This document shows, one piece after another, positions 8,701 to 18,207 of a stretch of 64,000 nt of DNA. Location of the stretch: the NCBI GenBank assembly GCA_029778535.1, contig JAKOQB010000041.1, forward strand, positions 124,001 to 188,000, written 5' to 3'. The translations under genes were made by a program, and so were the position numbers. The first letter of the stretch is position 1; every line of letters begins with the position of its first letter. This DNA comes from Pseudomonadota bacterium. Lineage in GTDB: Bacteria; Pseudomonadota; Gammaproteobacteria; Burkholderiales; Burkholderiaceae_F. Under the pieces are notes generated by a model that was not told where the DNA came from, searched no databases, and saw only the letters and a program-made list of their open reading frames with translations.

Positions 8701-9015
8701 ATCCTGCTGGTCGATTTCATCCACCAGCGGCTCGGCGAGTGCGGCGACCTGCAGCGCTCGACGATCGACGCTGCGGCCGTGCGCGCCAAGCCGATCGTGC
8801 TGACCGCGGTGGCGGCGATGCTCGGCGCGCTGTTCATTCTCGACGACCCGATCTTCAACGGGCTCGCGATCTCGCTGCTGTTCGGCATCTTCGTGTCGAC
8901 GGCTCTGACGCTGATCGTGATCCCGGTTCTGTATTACGCGGCGACGTGGCGGCAGGAAGCCGCCCGCGCGTGCGCGGCCGAACCCGCGGTTCGAACCCAC
9001 CCTCAAGGAGCCTGA
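5710..9015 (+). CDS. RND efflux pump permease (AcrB/HAE1-like)
   Basis: At 1101 aa the protein has full length for a resistance-nodulation-division pump. It shows the first membrane segment near residues 15-40 ([19 protein letters not shown]), a large periplasmic domain, a block of membrane segments including [24 protein letters not shown] with the DD proton-relay pair, a second periplasmic domain (about residues 570-900) and the closing membrane bundle ([19 protein letters not shown]). Heavy-metal pump hallmarks are not evident, so it is nearer the drug/solute class. Its setting between SQR/DUF302 and a CsoR-family repressor suggests that the cargo is linked to sulfur stress, but the substrate cannot be read from sequence. 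Confidence 0.9.
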   Translation: [1101 protein letters not shown]

Positions 9016-9018
9016 CCC

Positions 9019-9240
9019 ATGACCGTCGACCGTCTGATCCGCATCTTCGCCGGTACCTTCATCCTGCTCTCGCTTGCCCTCGGTATCGAAGGCAGCCCGA
9101 TCTTCGTTTCGAAGTGGTGGCTGGCGTTCACCGCGTTCGTCGGCGCCAACCTGTTCCAGTACGGGTTCACGAACGCGTGCCCGCTGGGCTGGATGCTGAA
9201 GAAGCTCGGCGTGCCAGAGTCGAAGGTCGCCTGCGCGTAA
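9019..9240 (+). CDS. DUF2892 (YgaP-type) inner-membrane protein
   Basis: This 73-aa protein has two membrane segments (about residues 10-25 and 33-50) and the characteristic ending FTNACPLGWMLKKLGV. The fold is the same as the membrane part of the rhodanese YgaP, where the domain dimerises in the inner membrane. A rhodanese domain is absent here. The gene follows the pump by three bases and precedes the repressor by eight. Small stand-alone DUF2892 genes commonly lie beside rhodanese, SQR and DUF302 genes, so a role in sulfane-sulfur handling at the membrane is inferred from context. Confidence 0.85.
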   Translation: MTVDRLIRIFAGTFILLSLALGIEGSPIFVSKWWLAFTAFVGANLFQYGFTNACPLGWMLKKLGVPESKVACA

Positions 9241-9248
9241 CGACGACC

Positions 9249-9527
9249 ATGAACGGGCAGAGCAACGCCGACGACGCGCGCCGCGAACTGGTGCTGCGCC
9301 TGAAGCGGGTCGAGGGGCAGATTCGCGGCGTCGCCGGTATGATCGATGCCAGCGCCGACTGCGAGCAGGTCGCGCAGCAGCTCACCGCGGCGCGCAGGGC
9401 GCTCGACAAGGCGTTCTACGAGCTGATGGCGTGCGCGATCCAGCACCCGCAGTTCTCGGCCAACCAGCGCGAGCGCCAGCAGGCGCGCGTCGAACGCATC
9501 ATGCGCGTGTTGACGAAACTCGGTTGA
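9249..9527 (+). CDS. CsoR/FrmR-family transcriptional repressor (atypical sensor residues)
   Basis: This 92-aa all-helical protein carries the family signature LRLKRVEGQIRGVAGMI followed by the conserved helix-2 cysteine (SADCEQVAQQLTAAR, Cys38). In copper-sensing CsoR a His and a Cys follow at +25 and +29; in FrmR a His sits at +25. Here position +25 is Ala and a Cys (Cys62, LMACAIQH) sits at +24, with His66 at +28. The copper ligand set is therefore incomplete, and a thiol-based sensor of persulfides or electrophiles is more likely than a Cu(I) sensor. It is the obvious candidate to bind the palindromes at 4592 and 2775. It lies last but one in the efflux operon. Confidence 0.85.
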   Translation: MNGQSNADDARRELVLRLKRVEGQIRGVAGMIDASADCEQVAQQLTAARRALDKAFYELMACAIQHPQFSANQRERQQARVERIMRVLTKLG

Positions 9528-9542
9528 ACCCGGAGTCGAACG

Positions 9543-9818
9543 ATGGAACTGAGATTCGAAGTCGAGAACGTCAAGTGCGGCGGCTGCGCCCGCACGATTG
9601 AGAAGACGCTGCGCGCCGACGCGCGCATCGCGCGGGTGGCGGTCGATCCGGCCGCGGGCGTTGTGGTGATCGAGGCCGCGGGCGACGTGCGCGCCGAGGC
9701 GGCGGCGGCGCTGGCCCGCATCGGCTATCCAGAAAGGGGTTCGGTCGTGGGGCTGCGTTCAGCGGCCGCCGCCGCGAAGTCGCTGGTGAGCTGCGCGGTC
9801 GGCCGCGTCGGCGCCTGA
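9543..9818 (+). CDS. heavy-metal-associated (HMA) domain protein
   Basis: This 91-aa protein begins with a ferredoxin-like HMA domain (about residues 1-65) with the metal-binding loop [14 protein letters not shown], i.e. CxxC, as in CopZ-type chaperones. The C-terminal 25 residues form an Ala-rich helix with one further Cys (SLVSCAVG) not seen in ordinary chaperones. It starts 15 bases after the repressor gene and ends 12 bases before cydP. Proteins of this type bind Cu(I) or similar soft metals, but the CxxC loop would also accept sulfane sulfur. No copper ATPase is nearby, so a copper-export role is not supported by context. Confidence 0.78.
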   Translation: MELRFEVENVKCGGCARTIEKTLRADARIARVAVDPAAGVVVIEAAGDVRAEAAAALARIGYPERGSVVGLRSAAAAAKSLVSCAVGRVGA

Positions 9819-9830
9819 ACGGGCGCGAGC

Positions 9831-10025
9831 GTGGCACACGTGCGCGCGTTCCTTCGTACTCGCCTCGGCCGCGAAATCGCCGCCGTGCTCGTCTTCAAGT
9901 CCATCGTCCTGTACGCGCTCTGGGCGATGTTCTTTGCCCATCCCGGGTCGCCCGACGCCGCGGCAGTGGCGCAGGCGATCGCCGCGCCGCCTGCGGCTGC
10001 CGATCGCGCGAGGAAAAAACCATGA
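9831..10025 (+). CDS. cydP: cytochrome bd oxidase putative small subunit CydP
   Basis: This 64-aa single-pass membrane protein begins at a GTG and overlaps the cydA start codon by ATGA. It has a basic N-terminus ([16 protein letters not shown]) leading into one membrane helix ([15 protein letters not shown]) and a short Ala-rich tail. The [20 protein letters not shown] pattern and the position immediately before cydA are those of CydP, an accessory subunit described for some bd oxidases. Tight overlap supports translational coupling with cydA. Confidence 0.8.
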   Translation: MAHVRAFLRTRLGREIAAVLVFKSIVLYALWAMFFAHPGSPDAAAVAQAIAAPPAAADRARKKP

Positions 10026-11617
10026 TCCCGGACCAGCTCGTCGACCTGTCGCGCCTGCAGTTCGCCGCCACCGCGATGTACCACTTCCTGTTCGTGCCGC
10101 TCACACTCGGCATGGTGTGGCTGCTGGTCATCATGGAAAGCGCCTACGTGATGACCGGCAAGCAGGTCTACAAGGACATGACGAAGTTCTGGGGGAAACT
10201 CTTCGGCATCAACTTCGCGATGGGCGTGACCACCGGCATCACGCTCGAGTTCCAGTTCGGCACCAACTGGGCCTACTACTCGCACTATGTCGGCGACATC
10301 TTCGGCGCGCCGCTGGCGATCGAAGGGCTGATGGCGTTCTTCCTCGAATCGACCTTCATCGGCCTGTTCTTCTTCGGCTGGGACCGGCTGTCGAAGGTGC
10401 AGCACCTGATGGTGACGATCCTGCTGGCGATCGGCAGCAATCTGTCGGCGCTGTGGATCCTGGTAGCCAACGGCTGGATGCAGGATCCGGTCGGCGCGAC
10501 GTTCAACTACGAGACGATGCGGATGGAACTCACCAACTTCTGGGCCGTGCTGTTCAATCCGACCGCACAGGCGAAGTTCGTGCACACGGTGAGCGCGGGC
10601 TATGTCACCGGTGCGGTGTTCGTGCTGGCGATCTCGTCGTGGTACCTGCTCAAAGGGCGCGATGTCGAATTCGCCAAGCGCTCGTTTCGCATCGCCGCGG
10701 CGTTCGGGCTGGCATCGGCCGCTTCGGTGATCGTGCTCGGCGACGAGTCGGGCTACACCGTGACCGAGGCGCAAAAGACCAAGCTGGCGGCGATCGAAGC
10801 GATGTGGAAGACCGAGCCCGCGCCGGCGGCGTTCACGTTGTTCGCCGTGCCGAACCAGAAGGACATGCGCAACGACTACGCGATTCACATACCCTACGTG
10901 ATGGGCCTGATCGGCACGCGCAGCGTGAGCAAGGAGATCCCGGGCATCGAGGAGATCATGGCGAAAAACCGCGCGCGCGTCGTCTCCGGCATCGAGGCGG
11001 TCAGCGCGCTCGAGGCGCTGCGCAAGGATCCGCGCAACCCGGCGCTGCGCGCTGCCTTCGAACAGCACCAGGCCGACCTCGGCTTCGGTCTGCTGCTGAA
11101 GAAGTACACGACCGACGTGCGCGCCGCCAGCGCGCAGATGATCGATCGCGCGGTGGCCGACACGATCCCGCGGGTGGCGCCGCTGTTCTGGGCGTTCCGC
11201 ATCATGGTCGGGCTCGGCTTTGCGATGCTGGTGCTGTTCGCACTCGCCTTTTATTACACGTTGCGGGGCAACTGCGGGGATAAGCGCTGGCTGCTCAAAT
11301 GGGCGCTGTGGTTCCTGCCGGCGCCGTGGATCGCCGCCGAGCTCGGCTGGTTCGTCGCCGAGTACGGCCGCCAGCCGTGGACGATCTTCGGCGTGCTGCC
11401 GACCCATCTGTCGGTGTCGTCGGTGTCGGTCGAGAGCCTGTACGGATCACTGGCGGGGTTCATCGGCTTCTACACGCTGCTGGCGATCGCCGATGTGTAT
11501 TTGATGGCGAAGTTCGCCCGCCAGGGGCCGGGATCGCTCGGCACCGGCCGCTACGACAACGAACCGCGCGGCGGCGGCGCATTGCGGCCGCTGCCGGCCG
11601 ATCGGATCCGGATTTGA
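10022..11617 (+). CDS. cydA: cytochrome bd ubiquinol oxidase subunit I
   Basis: CydA (531 aa) is the quinol-oxidising, haem-bearing subunit of the high-affinity bd terminal oxidase in the inner membrane. Recognisable features include the N-terminal [21 protein letters not shown] with the haem-ligand His, the conserved [12 protein letters not shown] segment, the long (E. coli-type) quinol loop at about residues 245-390 containing [13 protein letters not shown], and the invariant [13 protein letters not shown] motif. The length agrees with the long Q-loop subfamily. bd oxidases resist sulfide and nitric oxide, which fits the SQR block immediately upstream. The gene order is cydP-A-B-X-ybgE, all close or overlapping. 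Confidence 0.96.
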   Translation: MIPDQLVDLSRLQFAATAMYHFLFVPLTLGMVWLLVIMESAYVMTGKQVYKDMTKFWGKLFGINFAMGVTTGITLEFQFGTNWAYYSHYVGDIFGAPLAIEGLMAFFLESTFIGLFFFGWDRLSKVQHLMVTILLAIGSNLSALWILVANGWMQDPVGATFNYETMRMELTNFWAVLFNPTAQAKFVHTVSAGYVTGAVFVLAISSWYLLKGRDVEFAKRSFRIAAAFGLASAASVIVLGDESGYTVTEAQKTKLAAIEAMWKTEPAPAAFTLFAVPNQKDMRNDYAIHIPYVMGLIGTRSVSKEIPGIEEIMAKNRARVVSGIEAVSALEALRKDPRNPALRAAFEQHQADLGFGLLLKKYTTDVRAASAQMIDRAVADTIPRVAPLFWAFRIMVGLGFAMLVLFALAFYYTLRGNCGDKRWLLKWALWFLPAPWIAAELGWFVAEYGRQPWTIFGVLPTHLSVSSVSVESLYGSLAGFIGFYTLLAIADVYLMAKFARQGPGSLGTGRYDNEPRGGGALRPLPADRIRI

Positions 11618-11629
11618 GGAGGCCCGGAG

Positions 11630-12769
11630 ATGCTCGACTATCCGACATTGAAATTCATCTGGTGGCTGCTGGTCGGTGTGCTGCTGATCGGTTTCGCGGT
11701 GATGGACGGGCACGACATGGGGGTAGGCACGCTGCTGCCCTTCGCCGGACGCGACGACGCCGAACGGCGCGCGATCATCAACACGATCGGTCCGCACTGG
11801 GACGGCAACCAGGTGTGGTTCATCACCGCGGGCGGCGCGCTGTTCGCCGCCTGGCCGCTCGTCTACGCCGCGGCATTCTCCGGCTTCTACTGGGCGATGC
11901 TCGCAGTGCTGTGGGCGCTGTTCTTCCGTCCGGTGGGATTTGATTTCAGAAGCAAGCTGGAGGCGCCGGCGTGGCGCAACGGCTGGGACTGGGGCATCTT
12001 TGTCGGCAGTGCGGTGCCGCCGCTGATCTTCGGCGTGGCCTTCGGCAACCTGCTGCAGGGCGTGCCGTTTCATTTCGACGACAGCCTCGTGCCGCACTAC
12101 ACGGGAACCTTCTGGCAACTGCTCAATCCGTTTGCGCTGCTGGCGGGCGTGGTGAGCCTGGCGATGATCGTCTTTCACGGCGCCAACTATCTGATGCACC
12201 GGACCGAGGGCGCGATCTACGCGCGCGCGCGCACGGCATCGCTGCTCTTCGGCGCGCTGCTGCTCGCGAGCTTCGCCGCGGCCGGCGCCTGGGTCGCCGC
12301 CGGCATCGGCGGCTATGCGATCACCGCGGGCGCTGATCCGGCTGCGGTATCGAACCCGCTCGCCAAGACGGTCGCGGTGGCGCCGGGCGCGTGGCTCGCC
12401 AACTACGCACGTTACCCGCTGACGTTGCTGGTTCCGGCGGTCGGTTTCGCCGGCACGCTGGCCGGGCTGCTCGCGGCCTGGCGCGGCTGGACGCTGACGG
12501 CGTTCTCCGCCTCCTCGGTGGCGCAGGCCGGCGTCATCGGCACCGCGGCCGTGTCGATGTTCCCGTTCGTGATGCCGTCAAGCTCCGATCCGGGTTCGAG
12601 CCTGACGGTGTGGGACTCGACCTCCAGCCATCTGACGCTTGGACTGATGTTCTGGGCGGTCGTGATCTTCATGCCGCTCATCCTTTTCTACACGCGCTGG
12701 GCGTACGGCGTGATGGCGGGCAAGGTCACGACGGCCTACGTCCGCGAGAACGAGCGCAGCGTTTACTGA
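11630..12769 (+). CDS. cydB: cytochrome bd ubiquinol oxidase subunit II
   Basis: CydB (379 aa) is the second integral membrane subunit of the bd oxidase. It opens with LKFIWWLLVGVLLIGFAVMDGHDMGVG and has the conserved segment GPHWDGNQVWFITAGGALFAAWP, both typical of the family, with about nine hydrophobic segments in total. The start codon is preceded by GAGGAGGCCCGGAG. It follows cydA after 12 bases and precedes cydX by 14, in one operon. Confidence 0.96.
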   Translation: MLDYPTLKFIWWLLVGVLLIGFAVMDGHDMGVGTLLPFAGRDDAERRAIINTIGPHWDGNQVWFITAGGALFAAWPLVYAAAFSGFYWAMLAVLWALFFRPVGFDFRSKLEAPAWRNGWDWGIFVGSAVPPLIFGVAFGNLLQGVPFHFDDSLVPHYTGTFWQLLNPFALLAGVVSLAMIVFHGANYLMHRTEGAIYARARTASLLFGALLLASFAAAGAWVAAGIGGYAITAGADPAAVSNPLAKTVAVAPGAWLANYARYPLTLLVPAVGFAGTLAGLLAAWRGWTLTAFSASSVAQAGVIGTAAVSMFPFVMPSSSDPGSSLTVWDSTSSHLTLGLMFWAVVIFMPLILFYTRWAYGVMAGKVTTAYVRENERSVY

Positions 12770-12783
12770 ATCCGGAGGCAGAC

Positions 12784-12894
12784 ATGTGGTACTTCACCTG
12801 GGTGCTCGGCGTCGGTTTCGCGGTGTTGCTCGCGATCCTGAACGCGATGTGGGGCGAGCTGGAAGAAGAACGCAGCGGGGGCGGCCGCCGGTGA
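12784..12894 (+). CDS. cydX: cytochrome bd small subunit CydX (36 aa)
   Basis: The ORF is not given from its true start in the track. Starting at the ATG after the GGAGG at 12774, it encodes MWYFTWVLGVGFAVLLAIL followed by NAMWGELEEER and a Gly/Arg tail. This is an almost canonical CydX/YbgT: a single membrane helix that packs against CydA and is needed for stable haem incorporation, then a Glu-rich cytoplasmic end. Position directly after cydB supports the call. Confidence 0.93.
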   Translation: MWYFTWVLGVGFAVLLAILNAMWGELEEERSGGGRR

Positions 12895-12907
12895 AGGAAA
12901 TCGCCGC

Positions 12908-13180
12908 ATGCGCGGTCATCTGTTGCGCCGTCTTTCGCTTGCGCTCGCGATCGGCGTGTCGGTCGCGCTGACGATCTACCCCAAGGCGGCGATCGGCGCC
13001 TCCGGCATCCCGTCGCACGGATTGCTCGCGCTGCTGCTGTGGGGTGTGGCCGCCGGCTTTGTCCATGGCGTCGGCTTCGAGCCGCGCGCCGCGTTATGGC
13101 GCATCGCGTTCGGGCCATGGGTGGCGCTGCCGATCATGACGCTGGGCGTGATCGCGCTCGTGCGCAACATTCTCGGATAG
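12908..13180 (+). CDS. ybgE: cyd operon protein YbgE
   Basis: This 90-aa membrane protein closes the cyd operon, 13 bases after cydX. It has three hydrophobic segments (LSLALAIGVSVALTIY, LLALLLWGVAAGFVHGVGF, WVALPIMTLGVIALV) and the FVHGVGFEPR motif typical of YbgE. The family is consistently linked to cytochrome bd, but its exact contribution to assembly or activity is not established. The next gene is convergent, 34 bases away. Confidence 0.85.
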   Translation: MRGHLLRRLSLALAIGVSVALTIYPKAAIGASGIPSHGLLALLLWGVAAGFVHGVGFEPRAALWRIAFGPWVALPIMTLGVIALVRNILG

Positions 13181-13214
13181 CGCCCGGCCTTGTCGGACAG
13201 GCGCCGCGGTCCGA

Positions 13215-13910
13215 TCAGCCGTCGATTCTCAGAACGGAACCCTGCAAGAGGAACGGGCCGCTCGGGCGCCCGGTCGCCGAGCCGCCCCTGGGTTCGACGC
13301 TGACGCCGATCGCCTGCGCGTCTTTCAGCGCGCTCGCCGCCGCGGCGTGCAGTTCAAGCACCTGGTGTTCGTCGGCCGAGACCAGCCCCAGCGAAATGGG
13401 CGGCTCGCCCTGCCGGCGCACGAGCCACGCCTCCCATGACGTGCCGGCCGGCATCTGCGGATGCGCGAGGACTCTCACTCTGATCCGGCGTTCGACAGCC
13501 TGTCTTGCCGTCCAAGAGACCAGAATCCCCGGTTCGCCTTTCGGATCGTTCAACAGGGCGACCGCCGTGAACGCCGGCGGAGCGGGTGGCACGACGGCGA
13601 AGTAGACGAGCAGCGCAAGCGCAACTGCAAGCCCGGCCAGCGCGAAGCGCTTCCACCCCGCGAATGCCCAGGCGTCACGTCGCGGCGCGATGCGGGAATG
13701 GATCTTGCGCCACACGCGCCGCGGCGGCTTCGCCTCGGGCGCGCGTACGATCAACGGAAACAGGCGCTCCTCCCATTGCCCAACCTTGCGGCGCAGACCG
13801 TCATGCTGTCGCAGCAGTGTGATCAGGCGCCGGCGTGCCGCGCCGCGCAGAATCCCCACCACGTACTCGGCGGCGAGCAGATCCTGCAATTCCTCGTCTT
13901 CGTAGCGCAT
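13215..13910 (-). CDS. anti-sigma factor (RskA-type)
   Basis: This 231-aa protein has an N-terminal cytoplasmic zinc-less anti-sigma region (LQDLLAAEYVVGILRGAARRRL, ending near WEERLFPLI), one membrane segment at about residues 88-108 (RFALAGLAVALALLVYFAVV) and a periplasmic C-terminal domain with the RskA pattern (GILVSWTARQ, SWEAWLVRRQGEPPISLGLV). It would hold the ECF sigma factor encoded just upstream until the periplasmic domain receives a signal. It starts 12 bases after the sigma factor gene in the same minus-strand operon. Confidence 0.87.
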   Translation of the reverse strand: MRYEDEELQDLLAAEYVVGILRGAARRRLITLLRQHDGLRRKVGQWEERLFPLIVRAPEAKPPRRVWRKIHSRIAPRRDAWAFAGWKRFALAGLAVALALLVYFAVVPPAPPAFTAVALLNDPKGEPGILVSWTARQAVERRIRVRVLAHPQMPAGTSWEAWLVRRQGEPPISLGLVSADEHQVLELHAAAASALKDAQAIGVSVEPRGGSATGRPSGPFLLQGSVLRIDG

Positions 13911-13922
13911 CGATCGCCTTGG

Positions 13923-14510
13923 CTAGGCGCTCCCGGCCAGACACGACTTCAGGCTCCTCAGCGCGCGGCGCACCCATGCCTTTACGGTGCCGAGTGGCTG
14001 TTGCAGGTGACGGGCGAGGTCGCCATGGCTCAGTCCGTGGAAGAACACCAGCACGATGCTCTGGCGCTGTCGCGCCTCGAGCGCGGCAATGCAGGCGGCG
14101 ATCCGTTCGGCCAGCCGCGAATACTCCAGCAGTTCCGCGCTTTCGGCCTGCACGCCGGCCGGCCCTTCGCGGGCTTCTTCGTCCAGTAGGTCGTCGGGCA
14201 CGGCGCGACTGCGCTCGAACCCGTCCGGGCGCGACGGACCGATCCAGTCGAGCGCCTGATTGCGCACGATGCGGATCAGCCACGTCATCGCCGCCCCCTT
14301 GCTCATGTCGTAGCGGGCGGCATGGCGCCAGACCGAGACGAAGCTTTCCTGCAGCACCTCCTCGGCCCATTCGCGTCGCTTCAACATGCGCAGCGCCACG
14401 CCGAACAGCGCGCCGGAGGTGGCCAGATACAGGCGATAGAAGGCGCGCTGATCACCGCGCGCACTGGCGGCGATCAGATCGGCAAGCGACTCGGAGGCGC
14501 GGTCTGACAA
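13923..14510 (-). CDS. ECF RNA polymerase sigma factor (SigK-like)
   Basis: The 195-aa protein contains sigma region 2 (about residues 20-90: RGDQRAFYRLYLATSGALFGV, EEVLQESFVSVWRHAARYD) and region 4 (about residues 130-190: ALEARQRQSIVLVFFHGLSH, LGTVKAWVRRALRSLK) linked by an acidic stretch, with no region 3, as expected for an ECF sigma factor. Paired with the RskA-type anti-sigma factor and preceded by the spondin-domain gene, it forms an envelope-signal regulatory unit. Its target promoters are not identifiable from one copy. Confidence 0.92.
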   Translation of the reverse strand: MSDRASESLADLIAASARGDQRAFYRLYLATSGALFGVALRMLKRREWAEEVLQESFVSVWRHAARYDMSKGAAMTWLIRIVRNQALDWIGPSRPDGFERSRAVPDDLLDEEAREGPAGVQAESAELLEYSRLAERIAACIAALEARQRQSIVLVFFHGLSHGDLARHLQQPLGTVKAWVRRALRSLKSCLAGSA

Positions 14511-14552
14511 GCGAATCGAACCTTCCGCAAATACATCGAGAGCCAGACGGCA

Positions 14553-15242
14553 TCACTGGACGCGACGAACGGTAATTCGCGCCACCGGATTGCGCCAGTC
14601 GCGGTTCGACGGCTTGAAGTCGCCGATGCCGTGCATGCCGGCATGAATGTGCACGTAGCCCTCTTCGCCGCCGCTGGGCGACGCGCCGCCGCCGGAGCCG
14701 TTGCATTCGGCGAAGAACGGGCCGGGGATGGATGCGCAGGTCTCGTCATTGCGTTCCGTGCCCGAATCGTAGGCCGGCGACATCAGCGTCATCGTTTCAG
14801 CGCCGTTCGGGAGCCTGGCGCCGTTGACGGCGAAGAATCCATCATTGGTCGGAATCAGCATCGCTGCGACGCTGAAGTGACCGAACCCGCCACGTGCATC
14901 GACGATCAGGGTCGTCGATGCGCCGGGATTGGTCAAACCGGTGCCGGTGACGACTTGTCCGGTATCCGACCGCAATCTGAGCGCGGCCGCCAGCGGCGCG
15001 GTGTTGCCTTCCTCGGCCAGACTGGCCAGCTCAGCGCTGGCGGGCCGGCCGAGATCGAACAGCCTTACGCCCGCTCTGTGGGAGGCAACAAGAATCGGCG
15101 TGAACTGCTGGCCGCGGGTCAGGTTAGTGACGGTGATTTCGAAACGGCCGCCTCGATGCTCGTCGGTGGCGAGCGCAGAGCCGGATGCAAGTCCGAGCGC
15201 AACGACGAAAATGCAGCGCCGGCGCGTCAGTCGGAAGGTCAT
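14553..15242 (-). CDS. secreted spondin-domain protein
   Basis: The ORF track gives 14553..15506, but the ATG at 15242 has a GAGGAG ribosome binding site and begins a signal peptide (MTFRLTRRRCIFVVALGLAS...ALA), giving 229 aa. The mature protein is one spondin_N-like domain: it starts with FEITVTNLTRGQQFTPILVA, has GHFSVAAMLIPTNDGFFAV in the core and GGEEGYVHIHAGMHGIGDF near the end, where acidic and His residues could bind calcium or another metal. Spondin domains in bacteria are poorly characterised. The gene is first in an operon with the sigma/anti-sigma pair, so it is probably both co-regulated with and a target of them. Confidence 0.85.
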   Translation of the reverse strand: MTFRLTRRRCIFVVALGLASGSALATDEHRGGRFEITVTNLTRGQQFTPILVASHRAGVRLFDLGRPASAELASLAEEGNTAPLAAALRLRSDTGQVVTGTGLTNPGASTTLIVDARGGFGHFSVAAMLIPTNDGFFAVNGARLPNGAETMTLMSPAYDSGTERNDETCASIPGPFFAECNGSGGGASPSGGEEGYVHIHAGMHGIGDFKPSNRDWRNPVARITVRRVQ

Positions 15243-15700
15243 GATGTACTCCTCGAATGAATGAAGTTCGGAACCCCCTGTTGCCCGGCCGATGCGATTC
15301 GCGTCGCGGGCAGCGTATATACCGGCGCGCGCGCAAATTGGACGCGCGCAGGGCGGCCGGCGTGCCCGCCATCGCAAATGGACATGCGGAGGTGCGTTCG
15401 CGCCGACCGGCGTTAACTGCCGTGCGCTGTACTCCCTGTTCCGAAACGCCGGGCGGCTGTGAACCGGGGTTGGTGCCGGGCGAGCGGAATCGGCGGGGCG
15501 TCCCATCGACGGAGTCGGCGCGCCGACCCGACGCGACTATCGGATCACGCTCGACGCCGAGCGCGACCGTGAAGTCGCCGCTGCGATGGCGCGACAACCC
15601 GGAGTGGAAGTTTTCGACTCGAAGCTCCCCTCGCCCCTCGTGGGGAAGGGGCCGGGGAGAGGATGCTGAGCGTTCGCCCTGTCAGTCAATTCCGGAACGC
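15243..15700. other. gene-poor stretch (458 bases) with one dispersed repeat
   Basis: This gap must hold the promoter for the spondin-sigma operon at its left end; GGTATATACG around 15315 on the minus strand is the only AT-rich candidate. The middle contains no convincing ORF. From about 15470 to 15660 one plus-strand frame reads like protein (DYRITLDAERDREVAAAMAR) but has no start codon, and could be a decayed gene end. The right end holds the repeat listed separately. Confidence 0.5.
15622..15662. repeat. dispersed intergenic palindromic repeat (CTCCCCTCGCCCC type)
   Basis: The segment reads CTCCCCTCGCCCCTCGTGGG then a mirrored GGGG..GGGGAG part, so it can fold on itself. A related copy is at 41011-41050. 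This motif type is a known dispersed element in intergenic DNA of many GC-rich proteobacteria. Confidence 0.65.
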
Positions 15701-15844
15701 TCAGTAATTGCCCCAGGTCCTCGCGTAGTCGGCTACATGCAGCAGGAACGCAGCCGCGCCGGCAACGTTGATCGTCGCGCCGACGACGAACTGCAGATAG
15801 CCAGCGCGAGTGCGCGTGAGCGTTCGTACGATGTCTTGCGCCAT
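15701..15844 (-). CDS. small membrane protein downstream of katG (47 aa)
   Basis: The ATG at 15844 is preceded by AAGGAGC with good spacing and opens a 47-aa ORF: MAQDIVRTLTRTRAGYLQF followed by one hydrophobic helix (VVGATINVAGAAAFLLHVADYA) and RTWGNY. The ORF track shows it only as the tail of a longer frame that crosses katG. It lies 92 bases downstream of the katG stop on the same strand, so it may share the katG transcript. No family is recognised; the ribosome binding site and clean membrane helix are the reasons to believe it is real. Confidence 0.6.
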   Translation of the reverse strand: MAQDIVRTLTRTRAGYLQFVVGATINVAGAAAFLLHVADYARTWGNY

Positions 15845-15936
15845 GGCTTGCTCCTTGTCGAAACCCGGATGCCCGCGGCAAACGTAGTCGCATGACGGCC
15901 CGGGCGCCCGCGCGGCGCCCGGGCCGCCGGCCTGCG

Positions 15937-18204
<2,268 letters not shown>

Positions 18205-18207
18205 TCA

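Noticed and set aside
5365-9006. 1213-aa minus-strand ORF opposite the RND pump
   Set aside because: Its composition (runs of HRQ, RDR, QHG) is that of a shadow frame in high-GC DNA; the plus-strand frame is a full RND pump.
9543-9818. calling the HMA protein a copper chaperone with a copper-export operon
   Set aside because: There is no P-type ATPase, CopA/CusA signature or copper-type CsoR ligand set in the block; sulfur context is stronger.
15465-15660. plus-strand frame reading DYRITLDAERDREVAAAMAR
   Set aside because: It has protein-like composition but no start codon, no ribosome binding site and ends inside a dispersed repeat. It is at most a decayed gene end, so I do not list it as a gene.
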